Below are positions 24,906 through 33,837 of a stretch of DNA of 64,000 nt, one piece after another (the first letter of the stretch is position 1; each line of letters starts with the position of its first letter). The stretch comes from Bin87 sp965220105 (GTDB lineage: Bacteria > Chloroflexota > Dehalococcoidia > Lucifugimonadales > UBA3495), in the NCBI GenBank assembly GCA_965220105.1, contig OZ244811.1, positions 4,092,001-4,156,000 of the forward strand, given 5' to 3'. The position numbers and the translations under genes are program-made. A model generated the notes under the pieces. It was not told the origin of the DNA. It did not search any database and saw only the letters and a list, made by a program, of their open reading frames with translations.

Positions 24906-26844
24906 GCGGGAAAATATGCCCATGGGGCCGCGCCATTCCCGAGGCTCCGGGACCGGCGCCGGACGCCAGCGCCGCGTGCCGGGCCTGATAAAACGTATTG
25001 CGGCGGCATTCCAACCCTACTGGCCGAGGGTACTGGCCATCGGGCTGCTGATTCTGGTTACGGCCGGCTTGGGCGTCGTAAATCCAGTGCTGATACGGGT
25101 CATGTTCGACTCAGCACTCTTCGTGGACAACGGGCCCAACATGGACCTGGTCTGGAACCTCGCGGCCATTATGGGCAGTGTAGTGGTGGTGACGGGTAGC
25201 CTGGGGGTGCTGCAAACCTGGCTTACCCAGCAGATCGGCCAACGGGTCATGCGCGACTTGCGGGATCGGCTGTATTCGCATCTGCAATCCCTGTCCCTGG
25301 GTTTCTTCACCTCCACCCGTACCGGCGAAATTCAGAGCCGGGTGGCCAATGACGTTGCCGGCATCCGCGTCGTCGTAACCGGTACCGTCAGCAATATCCT
25401 GTCCAACATTGTTATCCTCATCAGCACCCTGGTGGCGATGTTTCTGCTGTCGTGGGAGCTGACGCTGGTGGCGGTGGGCATCACGCCGGTTTTCGCCGTG
25501 TTCAGCTATTTGGTCGGCAAACGACGGCGCGCCATGTCGTCGCTGGTGCAGGAATCGACTGCGGAGATGACCGCCATCACCCAGGAAACCCTCTCCGTCT
25601 CCGGTGTCATGCTGACCCGTTTGTTTGGAGCGCAGCAACGCGAAATCGACCGGTTCAGGCAGCAGAACGTGCGGCTGTCCGATCTGGAAATTCGCCGCGA
25701 GATGACCGGGCAGGCGGTATGGGCCGGTATCCAGATTTTCTTCTCCCTCTCCCCCGTGGTCATCTACGTGCTGGCCGGTTACCTGTTGTTCGGCGCATTC
25801 GGACAAGGCGGAGTGTCTCCGGGAACCATTGTGGCGTTCACCACTCTGCAGACCAGATTGTATTTCCCCATCAGCACCCTGTTGCGAACCTCCGTGGAGC
25901 TGCAATCGTCCCTGGCGCTGTTCGAACGCATATTTGGCTATTTGGACATCCGTCCCGAGATCGTTGACGCGGTCGACGCAGTGGATATGCCGGCCGAGCG
26001 GGTCGCCGGCGCGGTGTCCTTCCGCGATGTGCGCGTCAATTACCGGTCGCCGCTGCTGGACGAAACGGACGCCGAGGACGCCGTTCAGGCTGCCTGGGCG
26101 CTGGACGGCGTGAGTTTCGACGTGCAGCCCGGTCAACTGGCCGCGCTGGTGGGCCCCAGCGGCGCCGGCAAAACAACCATCTCCTACCTCATCCCGCGCC
26201 TGTACGACGCAACGTCGGGCACGGTAACCATCGACGGCGTGGACGTCACCCGCATCAAATTGGAGAGCCTGGCCGGCATGGTCGGTTACGTGTCCCAGGA
26301 GAGCTACCTGTTCCACGCGTCCATAAGGGAGAACCTCACCTACGGCAACCCGGTGGCCACCGAGGCTGAGCTGTACGCTGCCGCCCAGGCCGCCTATATC
26401 CACGAGCGGATCATGCAATTCCCCGACGGTTACGACACCGTGGTGGGCGAGCGCGGGTATCGACTCTCCGGGGGCGAACGGCAGCGCCTGTCCATCGCCC
26501 GCGTTATTTTGCACCGGCCCAGGCTACTCATCCTGGATGAGGCCACCTCGGCGCTGGACACCACCAGCGAACGTTACGTCCAGGCTGCATTGGAACCCCT
26601 GATGAAGGGCAGAACCACCATCGCCATCGCGCATCGCCTGTCGACCATCATGGCCGCCGACGTGATATACGTCGTCGACAAGGGGAAAATCGTGGAGCGT
26701 GGTACCCACCAGGAACTGGTGGCCCGGCGGGGGCTCTACGCCGAGTTGTACGAACAGCAGTATGAAAGCGGCGGAGTGGAGTGCATTTGCGAGGACGGCA
26801 TCGTCCTTTCCGACGGCAACGTGCGGCTGCCCGCGCCGGTGTGA
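24895..26844 (+). CDS. ABC exporter with fused membrane and ATPase domains
   Basis: A 649-residue half-transporter of the MsbA/LmrA multidrug type (642 residues if translation starts at the ATG at 24916). Six membrane helices lie at about 40-330 (VLAIGLLILVTAGLGVVNPV, ILSNIVILISTLVAMFLLSW). The ATPase has Walker A GPSGAGKTT, a Q-loop in VGYVSQESYLF, the signature LSGGERQRLS and Walker B LLILDEATSALD, then the H-loop histidine in AIAHRLSTI. Two copies would form the pump. The start is uncertain because the 14-bp repeat array reaches into it and no strong ribosome site is visible. The substrate is unknown. Confidence 0.92.
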   Translation: MRPVRENMPMGPRHSRGSGTGAGRQRRVPGLIKRIAAAFQPYWPRVLAIGLLILVTAGLGVVNPVLIRVMFDSALFVDNGPNMDLVWNLAAIMGSVVVVTGSLGVLQTWLTQQIGQRVMRDLRDRLYSHLQSLSLGFFTSTRTGEIQSRVANDVAGIRVVVTGTVSNILSNIVILISTLVAMFLLSWELTLVAVGITPVFAVFSYLVGKRRRAMSSLVQESTAEMTAITQETLSVSGVMLTRLFGAQQREIDRFRQQNVRLSDLEIRREMTGQAVWAGIQIFFSLSPVVIYVLAGYLLFGAFGQGGVSPGTIVAFTTLQTRLYFPISTLLRTSVELQSSLALFERIFGYLDIRPEIVDAVDAVDMPAERVAGAVSFRDVRVNYRSPLLDETDAEDAVQAAWALDGVSFDVQPGQLAALVGPSGAGKTTISYLIPRLYDATSGTVTIDGVDVTRIKLESLAGMVGYVSQESYLFHASIRENLTYGNPVATEAELYAAAQAAYIHERIMQFPDGYDTVVGERGYRLSGGERQRLSIARVILHRPRLLILDEATSALDTTSERYVQAALEPLMKGRTTIAIAHRLSTIMAADVIYVVDKGKIVERGTHQELVARRGLYAELYEQQYESGGVECICEDGIVLSDGNVRLPAPV

Positions 26845-26877
26845 CCCACCGGTCCGCCGCCCATTGATGGAGATTTT

Positions 26878-27813
26878 ATGAACCGTCCTGGAGAATCCGG
26901 GCCTTTGCGATTGCGCGTGGCCTTCCGCAACATGTTTTATACGACCATCTATGTGGCAGTCGAAGGCGGTTTTTTGACCGACGAAGGTTTGGACGTCGAC
27001 TTCGCCCACATCCCGACCGGTCAGGCCAGCACCGATCTACTGAAAGCAGGCTCCATCGACATCAGCCAGAGCGGCATCAGTCGCAGCCTGATGGACCTGG
27101 ACGCCGGCAGCGGCGACCCTCCCCTCCACATCGCCGAGATAAACCAGCGCGATGGATTCTACCTGCTCTCCAGGCAGCCCCGACCCAACTGGCAGTGGTC
27201 CGATTTGACCGGCGCCACGCTGATACCCGTCGGATTCACCCCCGTCCCCTACATGACGCTGAAGGCTGCCATGCGCCGCCACGGCGTCGATCCCGACGAC
27301 GTGAGCCTGCTGGACGGCCTGCCGGCTGAAGCAATGCTGGCGCGTTTCCAGGGCGGCGACGCCCACTATCTTCAGGTACCCAATCCCTTCGCTGAGCAGC
27401 TCATCCGGGAGGGTACCGGTCATCTAGTAGCCACTTTGGGCGACGAAAGCGGATACATCTGTTACAGCAGCTTTGCCGCTACGCCCGACTACGTCGCTAA
27501 CAACCCCGACACGGTGCAACGATTCGTGCGTGGGTACTATCGGGCGCAGCAATGGGTGGCGAACAACGAACCTGCCGCTGTCGCCGACCGAATCTCAGGC
27601 ATCTTCCCGGACTATGACCCAGAGATTTTGGTGGGCAGTATTCGGCGCTACCAGGCCACCGGCGTGTGGGCCACCGACCCCATGATCGGTCAGGATGGGT
27701 TTGACCGGATGCGGGATGCCCTGATCGCCGGCGGGCTGGTGCAAGGCAGCCATCCCTACGAGCAAATTGTAAGGCCGGAATTCGCGGAGCGGGCGATGGC
27801 GAACTCTGCGTAG
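26878..27813 (+). CDS. NMT1/THI5-like substrate-binding domain protein
   Basis: A 311-residue protein resembling SsuA/THI5-type periplasmic binding proteins: LRVAFRNMFYTTIYVAVEGGFLTDEGLDVDFAHIP, then LLKAGSIDISQSGISRSL and FVRGYYRAQQWVANNEP. It lacks a signal peptide, so it is predicted to stay in the cytoplasm, unlike true transport receptors. No permease or importer ATPase lies nearby; the preceding ABC gene is an exporter. It could be a THI5-like enzyme or a sensor. It starts 33 bp after the exporter. Confidence 0.78.
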   Translation: MNRPGESGPLRLRVAFRNMFYTTIYVAVEGGFLTDEGLDVDFAHIPTGQASTDLLKAGSIDISQSGISRSLMDLDAGSGDPPLHIAEINQRDGFYLLSRQPRPNWQWSDLTGATLIPVGFTPVPYMTLKAAMRRHGVDPDDVSLLDGLPAEAMLARFQGGDAHYLQVPNPFAEQLIREGTGHLVATLGDESGYICYSSFAATPDYVANNPDTVQRFVRGYYRAQQWVANNEPAAVADRISGIFPDYDPEILVGSIRRYQATGVWATDPMIGQDGFDRMRDALIAGGLVQGSHPYEQIVRPEFAERAMANSA

Positions 27814-27882
27814 CCCCATCTGGCGGCGTATACTGGAAAATGGCCGTTGTTGGCACTTGGAATCGTACTTCGCAGGGGTGTC

Positions 27883-28101
27883 ATGGGTACCAGGATAGGA
27901 GTTTTGCTAGTTGGGATGGCGGTGCTCCTGGGCGTGGGAACATGGGGTTGGACCGAGGCAGCCAATGCTGTGCTAGGGGCCGACAGATTCAAACCGATGC
28001 TGGCCGTTTTGGTCGTCTATGGAGTTGCGTTTCTTATCCTGATCATTGGCACTGGATTCACCTATATGGTGTTCAAGGTGGGCAAAGGTGGAAGAGGGTG
28101 A
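27883..28101 (+). CDS. small two-helix membrane protein
   Basis: A 72-residue frame with two hydrophobic segments (IGVLLVGMAVLLGVGTWGW; MLAVLVVYGVAFLILIIGTG) and a basic end (KVGKGGRG). A TTG at 27847 is an alternative start. GCAGGGG precedes the ATG at 27883. Its 3' end overlaps the next frame by 14 bases. No known family. The region is less GC-rich than its neighbours. Confidence 0.55.
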   Translation: MGTRIGVLLVGMAVLLGVGTWGWTEAANAVLGADRFKPMLAVLVVYGVAFLILIIGTGFTYMVFKVGKGGRG

Positions 28102-28438
28102 AATTTCGCGATTAACCAGGGAGTATGACCGAAATCTCACGTGGTGTCGGTTTTGGCTCGGAATTAGTTTGGCAGTGGCCACCCTGACATTCACGTTTGG
28201 GGTAGACCGACTAATCGATGACCGGAACGTCGACCAAGACACCGTTCCGATTCGGGACAATGTAAAACTTGACGAAGTCAAGCCGGATGTAGTCAAACCA
28301 AGCGAAGTTTTCGTGTTGACTCTCCTCATATCGGTAGCCTGTGTTTGTGCGGGGTTATCGATACGGTTTCGGGAGTTATACACTGAAAACGACCGTTTGC
28401 TAAGCTCCATCGAACCAATTTCCCAGGAGGACACATAA
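28088..28438 (+). CDS. hypothetical membrane protein
   Basis: 116 residues from GTG 28088 (an earlier TTG at 28046 would add 14). It has two likely membrane spans: FWLGISLAVATLTFTFGV near 20-40 and VFVLTLLISVACVCAGLSI near 75-95, joined by a charged loop with three repeats like LDEVKPDVVKP. The stop overlaps the SDR start in TAATG, so the two are translationally linked. The function is not recognised. It probably forms a pair with the preceding small membrane protein. Confidence 0.55.
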   Translation: MEEGEISRLTREYDRNLTWCRFWLGISLAVATLTFTFGVDRLIDDRNVDQDTVPIRDNVKLDEVKPDVVKPSEVFVLTLLISVACVCAGLSIRFRELYTENDRLLSSIEPISQEDT

Positions 28439-29190
28439 TGAGGCTGGAAGGAAAGGTTGCAATCATCACCGGTGGCGCGCGGGGTCAAGGCGCCACCGAG
28501 GCCAGGATGTTCGCCCAGGAGGGCGCCCGCATTGTCATCGGCGACGTGCGCGACGAATTGGGTATGCAGGTCGAAGCCGAAATCCGCGAACTGGGCGGCG
28601 AGGCGGTCTACCTGCACCTCGACGTCACCAACGAAGACGACTGGCAGCGCGCCGTCGCTACCGCCGAGCAGCAGTTCGGCAAGGTCGATGTCCTGGTCAA
28701 CAACGCCGCAATCGTGCTTCGCAAGAGCATTGAGGAAACCACCAGCGACGACTGGGATAACATAATGGATGTTAACGCCAAGGGGGTCTTCTTGGGCACC
28801 CGGGCGGTAATCCCTGCGATGCGTAGGGCCGGCGGCGGCAGCATCGTAAATATTTCGTCCATCAGCGGCCTGGTTGCCGTCGGCCCGCCGGCCTATATCG
28901 CCACCAAGGGCGCGGTGCGCCTGTTCACCAAGTCGACCGCCATCCAGTACGCTTCGGAAAACATCCGCGCCAACTCGATCCACCCCGGCAGCGTCGACAC
29001 CGACATGCGCCGAGAAGGACTCGGCGCGCAAACCACCGAGGAAATCCAGGGCCGCATCGACCAGATACCCCTTGGTCGGGTCGGCACCACCGAGGACATC
29101 GCCTACGGGGTGCTGTTCCTGGCCTCCGATGAGTCCTCCTTTATGACGGGCAGCGAGGTCGTTATCGACGGCGGTTACACGGCGAAGTGA
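28438..29190 (+). CDS. short-chain dehydrogenase/reductase (SDR)
   Basis: A 250-residue classical SDR. The NAD(P) motif is TGGARGQGATEA; IGDVRDE has the Asp that usually favours NAD(H). NNAAIVLRK is the NNAG-like motif. The catalytic set is Ser in NISSISG with Tyr and Lys in YIATKGA. AGGAGG at 28424-28429 is the ribosome site. It is followed closely by a zinc dehydrogenase and an amidohydrolase, forming a small catabolic operon. The substrate is unknown. Confidence 0.93.
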   Translation: MRLEGKVAIITGGARGQGATEARMFAQEGARIVIGDVRDELGMQVEAEIRELGGEAVYLHLDVTNEDDWQRAVATAEQQFGKVDVLVNNAAIVLRKSIEETTSDDWDNIMDVNAKGVFLGTRAVIPAMRRAGGGSIVNISSISGLVAVGPPAYIATKGAVRLFTKSTAIQYASENIRANSIHPGSVDTDMRREGLGAQTTEEIQGRIDQIPLGRVGTTEDIAYGVLFLASDESSFMTGSEVVIDGGYTAK

Positions 29191-29200
29191 AGGTGCTCAC

Positions 29201-30298
29201 ATGACCACGTTACCCCAGCAATCCCTGGTCGCGGTCACCACCGCGCCCAACGTGATGGAGTTGCGTCATCTGGACATCCCGGATATCGGCGACGATGAAG
29301 CCATCGTTCGCATCGAAGCCACCGGCATCTGTGGCACCGATTACGAATGGTTCCGTGGCGACCTGGACATTCCATTCCCCATCATCCTGGGTCACGAGCC
29401 GTTGGGCCGCATCGCCGCCATCGGCCCGGTGGCCGCCGAGCGTTGGGGCGTCGGCGTGGGAGACCGGGTTGCGGTGCGCTCCGGGTATAGTTGCGGACGC
29501 TGCGCCGCCTGCATCGCCGACGGTACCGACCCCTGCCCGGATGCCGGCGGCTTCGGCCAAACCGGTTTGGACAAGGCTCCCGGTCTCTGGGGCGGCTACT
29601 CCGAATATCTCTACCTCCCCGCCGGTTCGGTCGTATTCCCCATGGATCCCGACCTGGCGCCCGAGGTGGCGGTGATGTTCAACCCCCTGAGCGCCGGCTT
29701 TGCCTGGGGCGTGGACGCCACTGGCCTTCAGCCCGGTCAGTCGCTGGCCGTCTTGGGTTCGGGTCAACACGGCATCTGCTGTGCGGTGGCGGCCAAAGAG
29801 TCCGGCGCAGGAATGGTAGCCATCACCGGATTGGGCCGCGACGAACACAAGCTCGCGTTGGCCCGGGAAATGGGCGCCGACGTCGCCATCAACGTGGACG
29901 GCGAGGACCCGGTGCAACGGGTGATGGCAGTCACCGGCGGCCAAGGCGTAGATTGCGTCGTTGACACCACCCCGTACTCGGTGGACGCCGTCAACCAGGC
30001 CGTGCAAATGGTCAAACCCGGTGGGACGGTGGTGCTGGCCGGCTTGAAAGGCAGACGCGCATTCGAAGGGCTGTCTCCTGACGACATAATCTGGAAGAAG
30101 CTCACGTTGCGCGGTGTGCTGGGCGTGGAATATTCGGCCTTCCGGCGGGCGGTGGACACCATACATTCCCGGAAATATCCCATGGAACGGCTCCACACGC
30201 ACACCTTTCCCATCGAAGAAGCTGAGCGGGCATTGGCTACCCTCAGCGGCGAGGCCGGCGAACCCAGCATCCACGTCGCCATCGTTCCCCGTTCCTGA
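29201..30298 (+). CDS. zinc-dependent medium-chain dehydrogenase
   Basis: A 365-residue protein with both zinc sites: catalytic Cys in GICGTDYEW and His-Glu in GHEPLG; structural zinc in CGRCAACIADGTDPC. The NAD motif is LAVLGSGQHGICCAV, a slightly altered GxGxxG. VMAVTGGQGVDCVVDTT is typical of polyol/threonine dehydrogenases. It lies 10 bp after the SDR gene and 20 bp before the amidohydrolase gene. The substrate is probably an alcohol or polyol, not determined. Confidence 0.9.
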   Translation: MTTLPQQSLVAVTTAPNVMELRHLDIPDIGDDEAIVRIEATGICGTDYEWFRGDLDIPFPIILGHEPLGRIAAIGPVAAERWGVGVGDRVAVRSGYSCGRCAACIADGTDPCPDAGGFGQTGLDKAPGLWGGYSEYLYLPAGSVVFPMDPDLAPEVAVMFNPLSAGFAWGVDATGLQPGQSLAVLGSGQHGICCAVAAKESGAGMVAITGLGRDEHKLALAREMGADVAINVDGEDPVQRVMAVTGGQGVDCVVDTTPYSVDAVNQAVQMVKPGGTVVLAGLKGRRAFEGLSPDDIIWKKLTLRGVLGVEYSAFRRAVDTIHSRKYPMERLHTHTFPIEEAERALATLSGEAGEPSIHVAIVPRS

Positions 30299-30318
30299 CC
30301 AGCCCGGGAGGCTCGCCC

Positions 30319-31914
30319 ATGACCGGATATCACGCCGAAACCGTTATTCGACGCGCCAACGTCATCACCATCGACCCGTCCCAGCCCAGGGCGTCGGCGG
30401 TGGCCATGCGGCAGGGCCGATTCATCGGCGTGGGCAGCGACGCCGACGTGGAAACGCTCATAGGGCCCGACACCACCGTACTCGATTTGCCCGGGAAAAC
30501 CGTTTTGCCCGGGTTCATCGACGCCCATATCCACGTGCTCAGCAGCGGTACCCGCCACGTGATGGCCGCCGACTGCGCGTTGCCAACCATCGGCGACATC
30601 CAGGCTGCCCTGCGAGAACGTGTCGCCGCCACCGCGCCGGGGCAGTGGGTACAGGGTTTCAAGTTCGATGACACCAAGACCGCTGAAAACCGGTTCCTGC
30701 GTCGCGAGGATCTGGATGCCGTGAGCGTCGAACACCCGATCCTGGTTGCCCACCGGGCGGGCCACGTTTACTACGGCAATTCCCTGGCATTGGAACGGGC
30801 CGGTTTCAATGACGAAACTCCCGACCCACCCGGCGGCCGGCTGGGTCGCAACCCGGACACCGGAAGCCTGGACGGCGTTATTTACGAGAGAGCTGCCGAC
30901 GACCTACGCGAAAACCTGCTGCCGGTGGAATCAGCCGAAACCCGGCGACACGGATTGCGGACAATTTGCGAGATGCTCAATCGCGTGGGCCTGACCAGCG
31001 TCCACGACGCCCGCGTCACCGACTACGAACTGGCGACCTACCAGGAAGGTCGGGACGCCGGTGACCTGACCCTTCGCGTCTACGCCCTGATGTTCTATCG
31101 GTACTTCCCCGCTCTACGCGATGCGGGCATCCGCTCCGGCATGGGCGACGAGCGGCTTCGCATCGGCGGCATCAAGATGGTGGCCGACGGCGCAATCGCG
31201 TCCCGAACCGCGTACCTCTCCCAGCCTTACGAGGGCAGCTGCTGCGACTACGGCATCCTCACCATGACCGCTGACGAAATCATGGGGCACGTCCTGGACA
31301 TGCACCAGGCCGGCTTCCAGGTGTGCATCCACGCCAATGGCGATTCCACCATCGACATGGTGCTCAACGCCTACGAACGCGCCCAGACCGAGTTCCCCAG
31401 GCACGACCCGCGCCACCGCATCGAGCATTGTACGTTGATAAACCCGGACCTCCTCAATCGCATGAACCGCCTTGGCACGGTCGCCACACCCTTCTGCACC
31501 TACGTCTACTACCATGGCGAGAAGATGCAGTTCTACGGCGCCGACCGGCTGCAATGGATGTTCGCCCAGCGTTCGTTCATGGATTACGGGGTGACCTCCA
31601 CCGGCGCTACCGACTACCCGCCCGGTCCCTTTGAACCCCTCATGGGTATCCAAAGTTGCGTGACCCGCACCGACAGCGAGGGTCGGGAGTGGGGCCTGAA
31701 TCAACGGATCTCGGTGGCAGACGCCCTTCGCATCTACACCTTGAACGGCGCATACGCCTCTTTTGAAGAGCGGGAAAAAGGTAGCATCCAAGTAGGCAAG
31801 CTCGCCGACCTGGTGGTTCTGGAATCAGACCCTACCACCATAGACCCGTTTGGCATCAAGGACATCGAGGTGCACCGCACTATCCTCGGCGGGAACACCG
31901 TGTACGAGCATTGA
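30319..31914 (+). CDS. amidohydrolase family protein (YtcJ/AepA-like)
   Basis: A 531-residue metal-dependent amidohydrolase-3 enzyme. PGFIDAHIHVLSSGTRH has the first HxH metal ligands. KMVADGAIASRTAYLSQPY and CIHANGDSTIDMVLNAYE (with a metal His) follow, then HRIEHCTLINPD. TSTGATDYPPGPFEPLMGI near the end and the KLADLVVLESDP tail are typical of the YtcJ branch. It ends 41 bp before a strong terminator, so it closes the operon that starts at or before the SDR. The natural amide or cyclic substrate is unknown. Confidence 0.92.
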   Translation: MTGYHAETVIRRANVITIDPSQPRASAVAMRQGRFIGVGSDADVETLIGPDTTVLDLPGKTVLPGFIDAHIHVLSSGTRHVMAADCALPTIGDIQAALRERVAATAPGQWVQGFKFDDTKTAENRFLRREDLDAVSVEHPILVAHRAGHVYYGNSLALERAGFNDETPDPPGGRLGRNPDTGSLDGVIYERAADDLRENLLPVESAETRRHGLRTICEMLNRVGLTSVHDARVTDYELATYQEGRDAGDLTLRVYALMFYRYFPALRDAGIRSGMGDERLRIGGIKMVADGAIASRTAYLSQPYEGSCCDYGILTMTADEIMGHVLDMHQAGFQVCIHANGDSTIDMVLNAYERAQTEFPRHDPRHRIEHCTLINPDLLNRMNRLGTVATPFCTYVYYHGEKMQFYGADRLQWMFAQRSFMDYGVTSTGATDYPPGPFEPLMGIQSCVTRTDSEGREWGLNQRISVADALRIYTLNGAYASFEEREKGSIQVGKLADLVVLESDPTTIDPFGIKDIEVHRTILGGNTVYEH

Positions 31915-31955
31915 CTCATGCCAGTCCGCTTTCTTGATCTTCCCTAATCGTCCAT

Positions 31956-31980
31956 CCCCTCCGGTGCGGAGGGGTTTTTT
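31956..31980 (+). terminator. intrinsic terminator after the amidohydrolase gene
   Basis: CCCCTCC (31956-31962) and GGAGGGG (31968-31974) form a perfect 7-bp stem with a 5-nt loop, followed directly by TTTTTT. Confidence 0.92.
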
Positions 31981-32032
31981 ATATTTCGCCCAAATTCGCA
32001 CGTTGTAATAAGGGCGGAGCGCCGGTTCTCAC

Positions 32033-32041
32033 TGGTATAAA
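32033..32041 (+). promoter_or_regulatory. possible extended -10 promoter of minCDE
   Basis: TGGTATAAA at 32033-32041 is an extended -10 element about 50 bp before the minC start. No good -35 is visible. It lies between the amidohydrolase terminator and minC, where a promoter is needed. Confidence 0.4.
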
Positions 32042-32090
32042 TGCCGGTAATCCTATACCCCCTACGGAGCGAAGGCCTTCCGTTCCGACG

Positions 32091-33023
32091 ATGCAATTGC
32101 AATTGATCAGCGAGACTCCATCGAGTGCTAGCACGCATGACGCCGAACCGCCCGCTGTGGTGATGGTGTCAGGCCGCGGCGCGCTGGTAAATTTTACGAT
32201 CGACGACAGTGTGCCCGTCGACGTGGCGTGCCGCGAGCTCAGAAATTATCTGGGCCGGTTCCGCGATTTGTACGCCAACGGCGAAGTCACCGTGGATATC
32301 GGCCGACGGATGCTGGCCGATGATCAACGGGTCCGTCTGCAAAAGGTCATCGAATCGGAATCGGGGTTAGCCGTCCGGCAATTCTGGTGTTCACCCACCA
32401 TCCTGGAAGCAGAACGCCAACGGTTGAACGACATGCTGGCGGAGCAACAGTTTGTCGCACGCCAATATTCCGGCCCAGCGTCACCCGACGACGATCCGGC
32501 GCCAGACCCTTTGGCCAAGCCTGGCACATCAGTCGCCGAAGGGGAGGAATCGCCGCCCGTCAACCTGGCTGAGCTTGGGCAACCTGACAACCCTCCAGAC
32601 CCGGCCCCGGATTTGGGCGTGACCTGCGCGGTGATACAGGGTACCTGGCGGGCGGGAGAAGTGCTCCGGGCTCCCGGCAACGTCGTTATTATGGGTAATG
32701 TGAATCCCGGTGCCCAGGTCATCGCCGTCGGGGACATCCTGGTGTTCGGCGCGTTGCGCGGTACGGCCCATGCCGGCGCAGATGGCAATGCGGCGGCGAC
32801 CATTGTGGCAATGTCCGCTGCCAACCCGGACCTCCGAATCGGCGACTTCCGGCGGGTCTCTGACGAACCCTCGTCGTCCACGGCATCAAACCCCGACCCG
32901 AGAGCAAAGACCGGCCCCATCATCGCGGTGGTACGCAACCGTGCCCTGGTGGTGTCCCCCTATCTGAAGAATCACGGCGTGAACCACGGCGTGAACCACG
33001 GAGGAAACCTCAATGAGCGGTAA
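32091..33023 (+). CDS. minC: septum site-determining protein MinC
   Basis: A 310-residue inhibitor of FtsZ assembly that works with MinD at the membrane. The N-terminal domain spans about 20-120 (ALVNFTIDDSVPVDVACREL). A long Pro/Asp-rich linker covers about 125-185. The C-terminal beta-helix domain has the landmark GNVVIMGNVNPGAQVIAVGDILVFGALRGTAHAG, followed by ATIVAMSAANPDLRIGD. The tail is repetitive (NHGVNHGVNHGG) and its last bases carry the ribosome site of minD. The linker and tail make it longer than E. coli MinC (231 residues). Confidence 0.92.
   Translation: MQLQLISETPSSASTHDAEPPAVVMVSGRGALVNFTIDDSVPVDVACRELRNYLGRFRDLYANGEVTVDIGRRMLADDQRVRLQKVIESESGLAVRQFWCSPTILEAERQRLNDMLAEQQFVARQYSGPASPDDDPAPDPLAKPGTSVAEGEESPPVNLAELGQPDNPPDPAPDLGVTCAVIQGTWRAGEVLRAPGNVVIMGNVNPGAQVIAVGDILVFGALRGTAHAGADGNAAATIVAMSAANPDLRIGDFRRVSDEPSSSTASNPDPRAKTGPIIAVVRNRALVVSPYLKNHGVNHGVNHGGNLNER
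32970..33005 (+). repeat. three 12-bp direct repeats at the end of minC
   Basis: Units at 32970-32981, 32982-32993 and 32994-33005 read AATCACGGCGTG, AACCACGGCGTG and AACCACGGAGGA. They encode the NHGV repeats of MinC, and the third unit ends with the GGAGGA ribosome site of minD. Confidence 0.85.
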
Positions 33024-33837
33024 GACCATCGTAATGACTTCCGGCAAGGGAGGCGTGGGCAAGACCACCGCCACTGCCAACGTCGGCGCCGGCCTCGCCT
33101 TGCGCTCCAATCGGGTCGTCGTGGTGGACACCGACATTGGCCTCCGCAATCTGGACATCGTCATGGGTCTGGAAAACCGCATCGTGTACGACCTGGTTGA
33201 CGTGGTCGAAGAACGTTGCCGAATCGAACAGGCGCTGATTCGCGACAAACACGCTGGCGAACTCTACCTGATTGCCGCCGCGCAAACTCGCGACAAGGAT
33301 TGTGTGTCGGCGCAGCAGCTGGTCGACCTGTGCCGGCGTCTGGAGATGGATTTCGATTACGTGGTGGTGGACTGCCCCGCCGGAATTGAACAGGGATTCC
33401 GCAACGCCATCGCCGCTGCCAGGGAGGCCCTGGTGGTCACCACGCCGGAGGTGTCTGCCATTCGCGATGCGGATCGCGTGATTGGCCTGCTCCACGCCAG
33501 CGACATCCGGCACGCCCGAGTCATCATCAACCGCATCAAGCCCGAAATGGTGCGGCAGGGCGATATGCTCTCCGCCGACGACGTGCTCGACATGCTGGGC
33601 GTCGAAACCCTGGGGCTGGTTCCGTCCGACGACCGGGTTATCACCTCGACCAACCACGGTACGCCGGTGGTGTATGACCCCCAGTCGCCATCGGGGCGGG
33701 AATTTATGCGGATCGCCGCCCGACTCGACGGGGAACAGATTCCGATATTTGAACCGGAAGAAGAACGCGCCGGTTCCATAATGGACAAGGTTCGCAACCT
33801 GATGGGCATCAACCGGAGGACATCCGCCAATGTTTGA
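33013..33837 (+). CDS. minD: septum site-determining protein MinD
   Basis: A 274-residue membrane-binding ATPase that places the division site with MinC and MinE. The deviant Walker A is SGKGGVGKTT near residues 10-19. DTDIGLRNLDIVMGLENR is the switch region and VVVDCPAGIEQGF is Walker B. The C-terminal amphipathic helix GSIMDKVRNLMGINRR is the membrane-targeting sequence. It overlaps the end of minC by 11 bases and minE by 8, indicating a tightly coupled operon. Confidence 0.97.
   Translation: MSGKTIVMTSGKGGVGKTTATANVGAGLALRSNRVVVVDTDIGLRNLDIVMGLENRIVYDLVDVVEERCRIEQALIRDKHAGELYLIAAAQTRDKDCVSAQQLVDLCRRLEMDFDYVVVDCPAGIEQGFRNAIAAAREALVVTTPEVSAIRDADRVIGLLHASDIRHARVIINRIKPEMVRQGDMLSADDVLDMLGVETLGLVPSDDRVITSTNHGTPVVYDPQSPSGREFMRIAARLDGEQIPIFEPEEERAGSIMDKVRNLMGINRRTSANV

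Noticed and set aside
25111..26514. 467-codon minus-strand frame over the ABC exporter
   Set aside because: Antisense to clear Walker and signature motifs; no features of its own.
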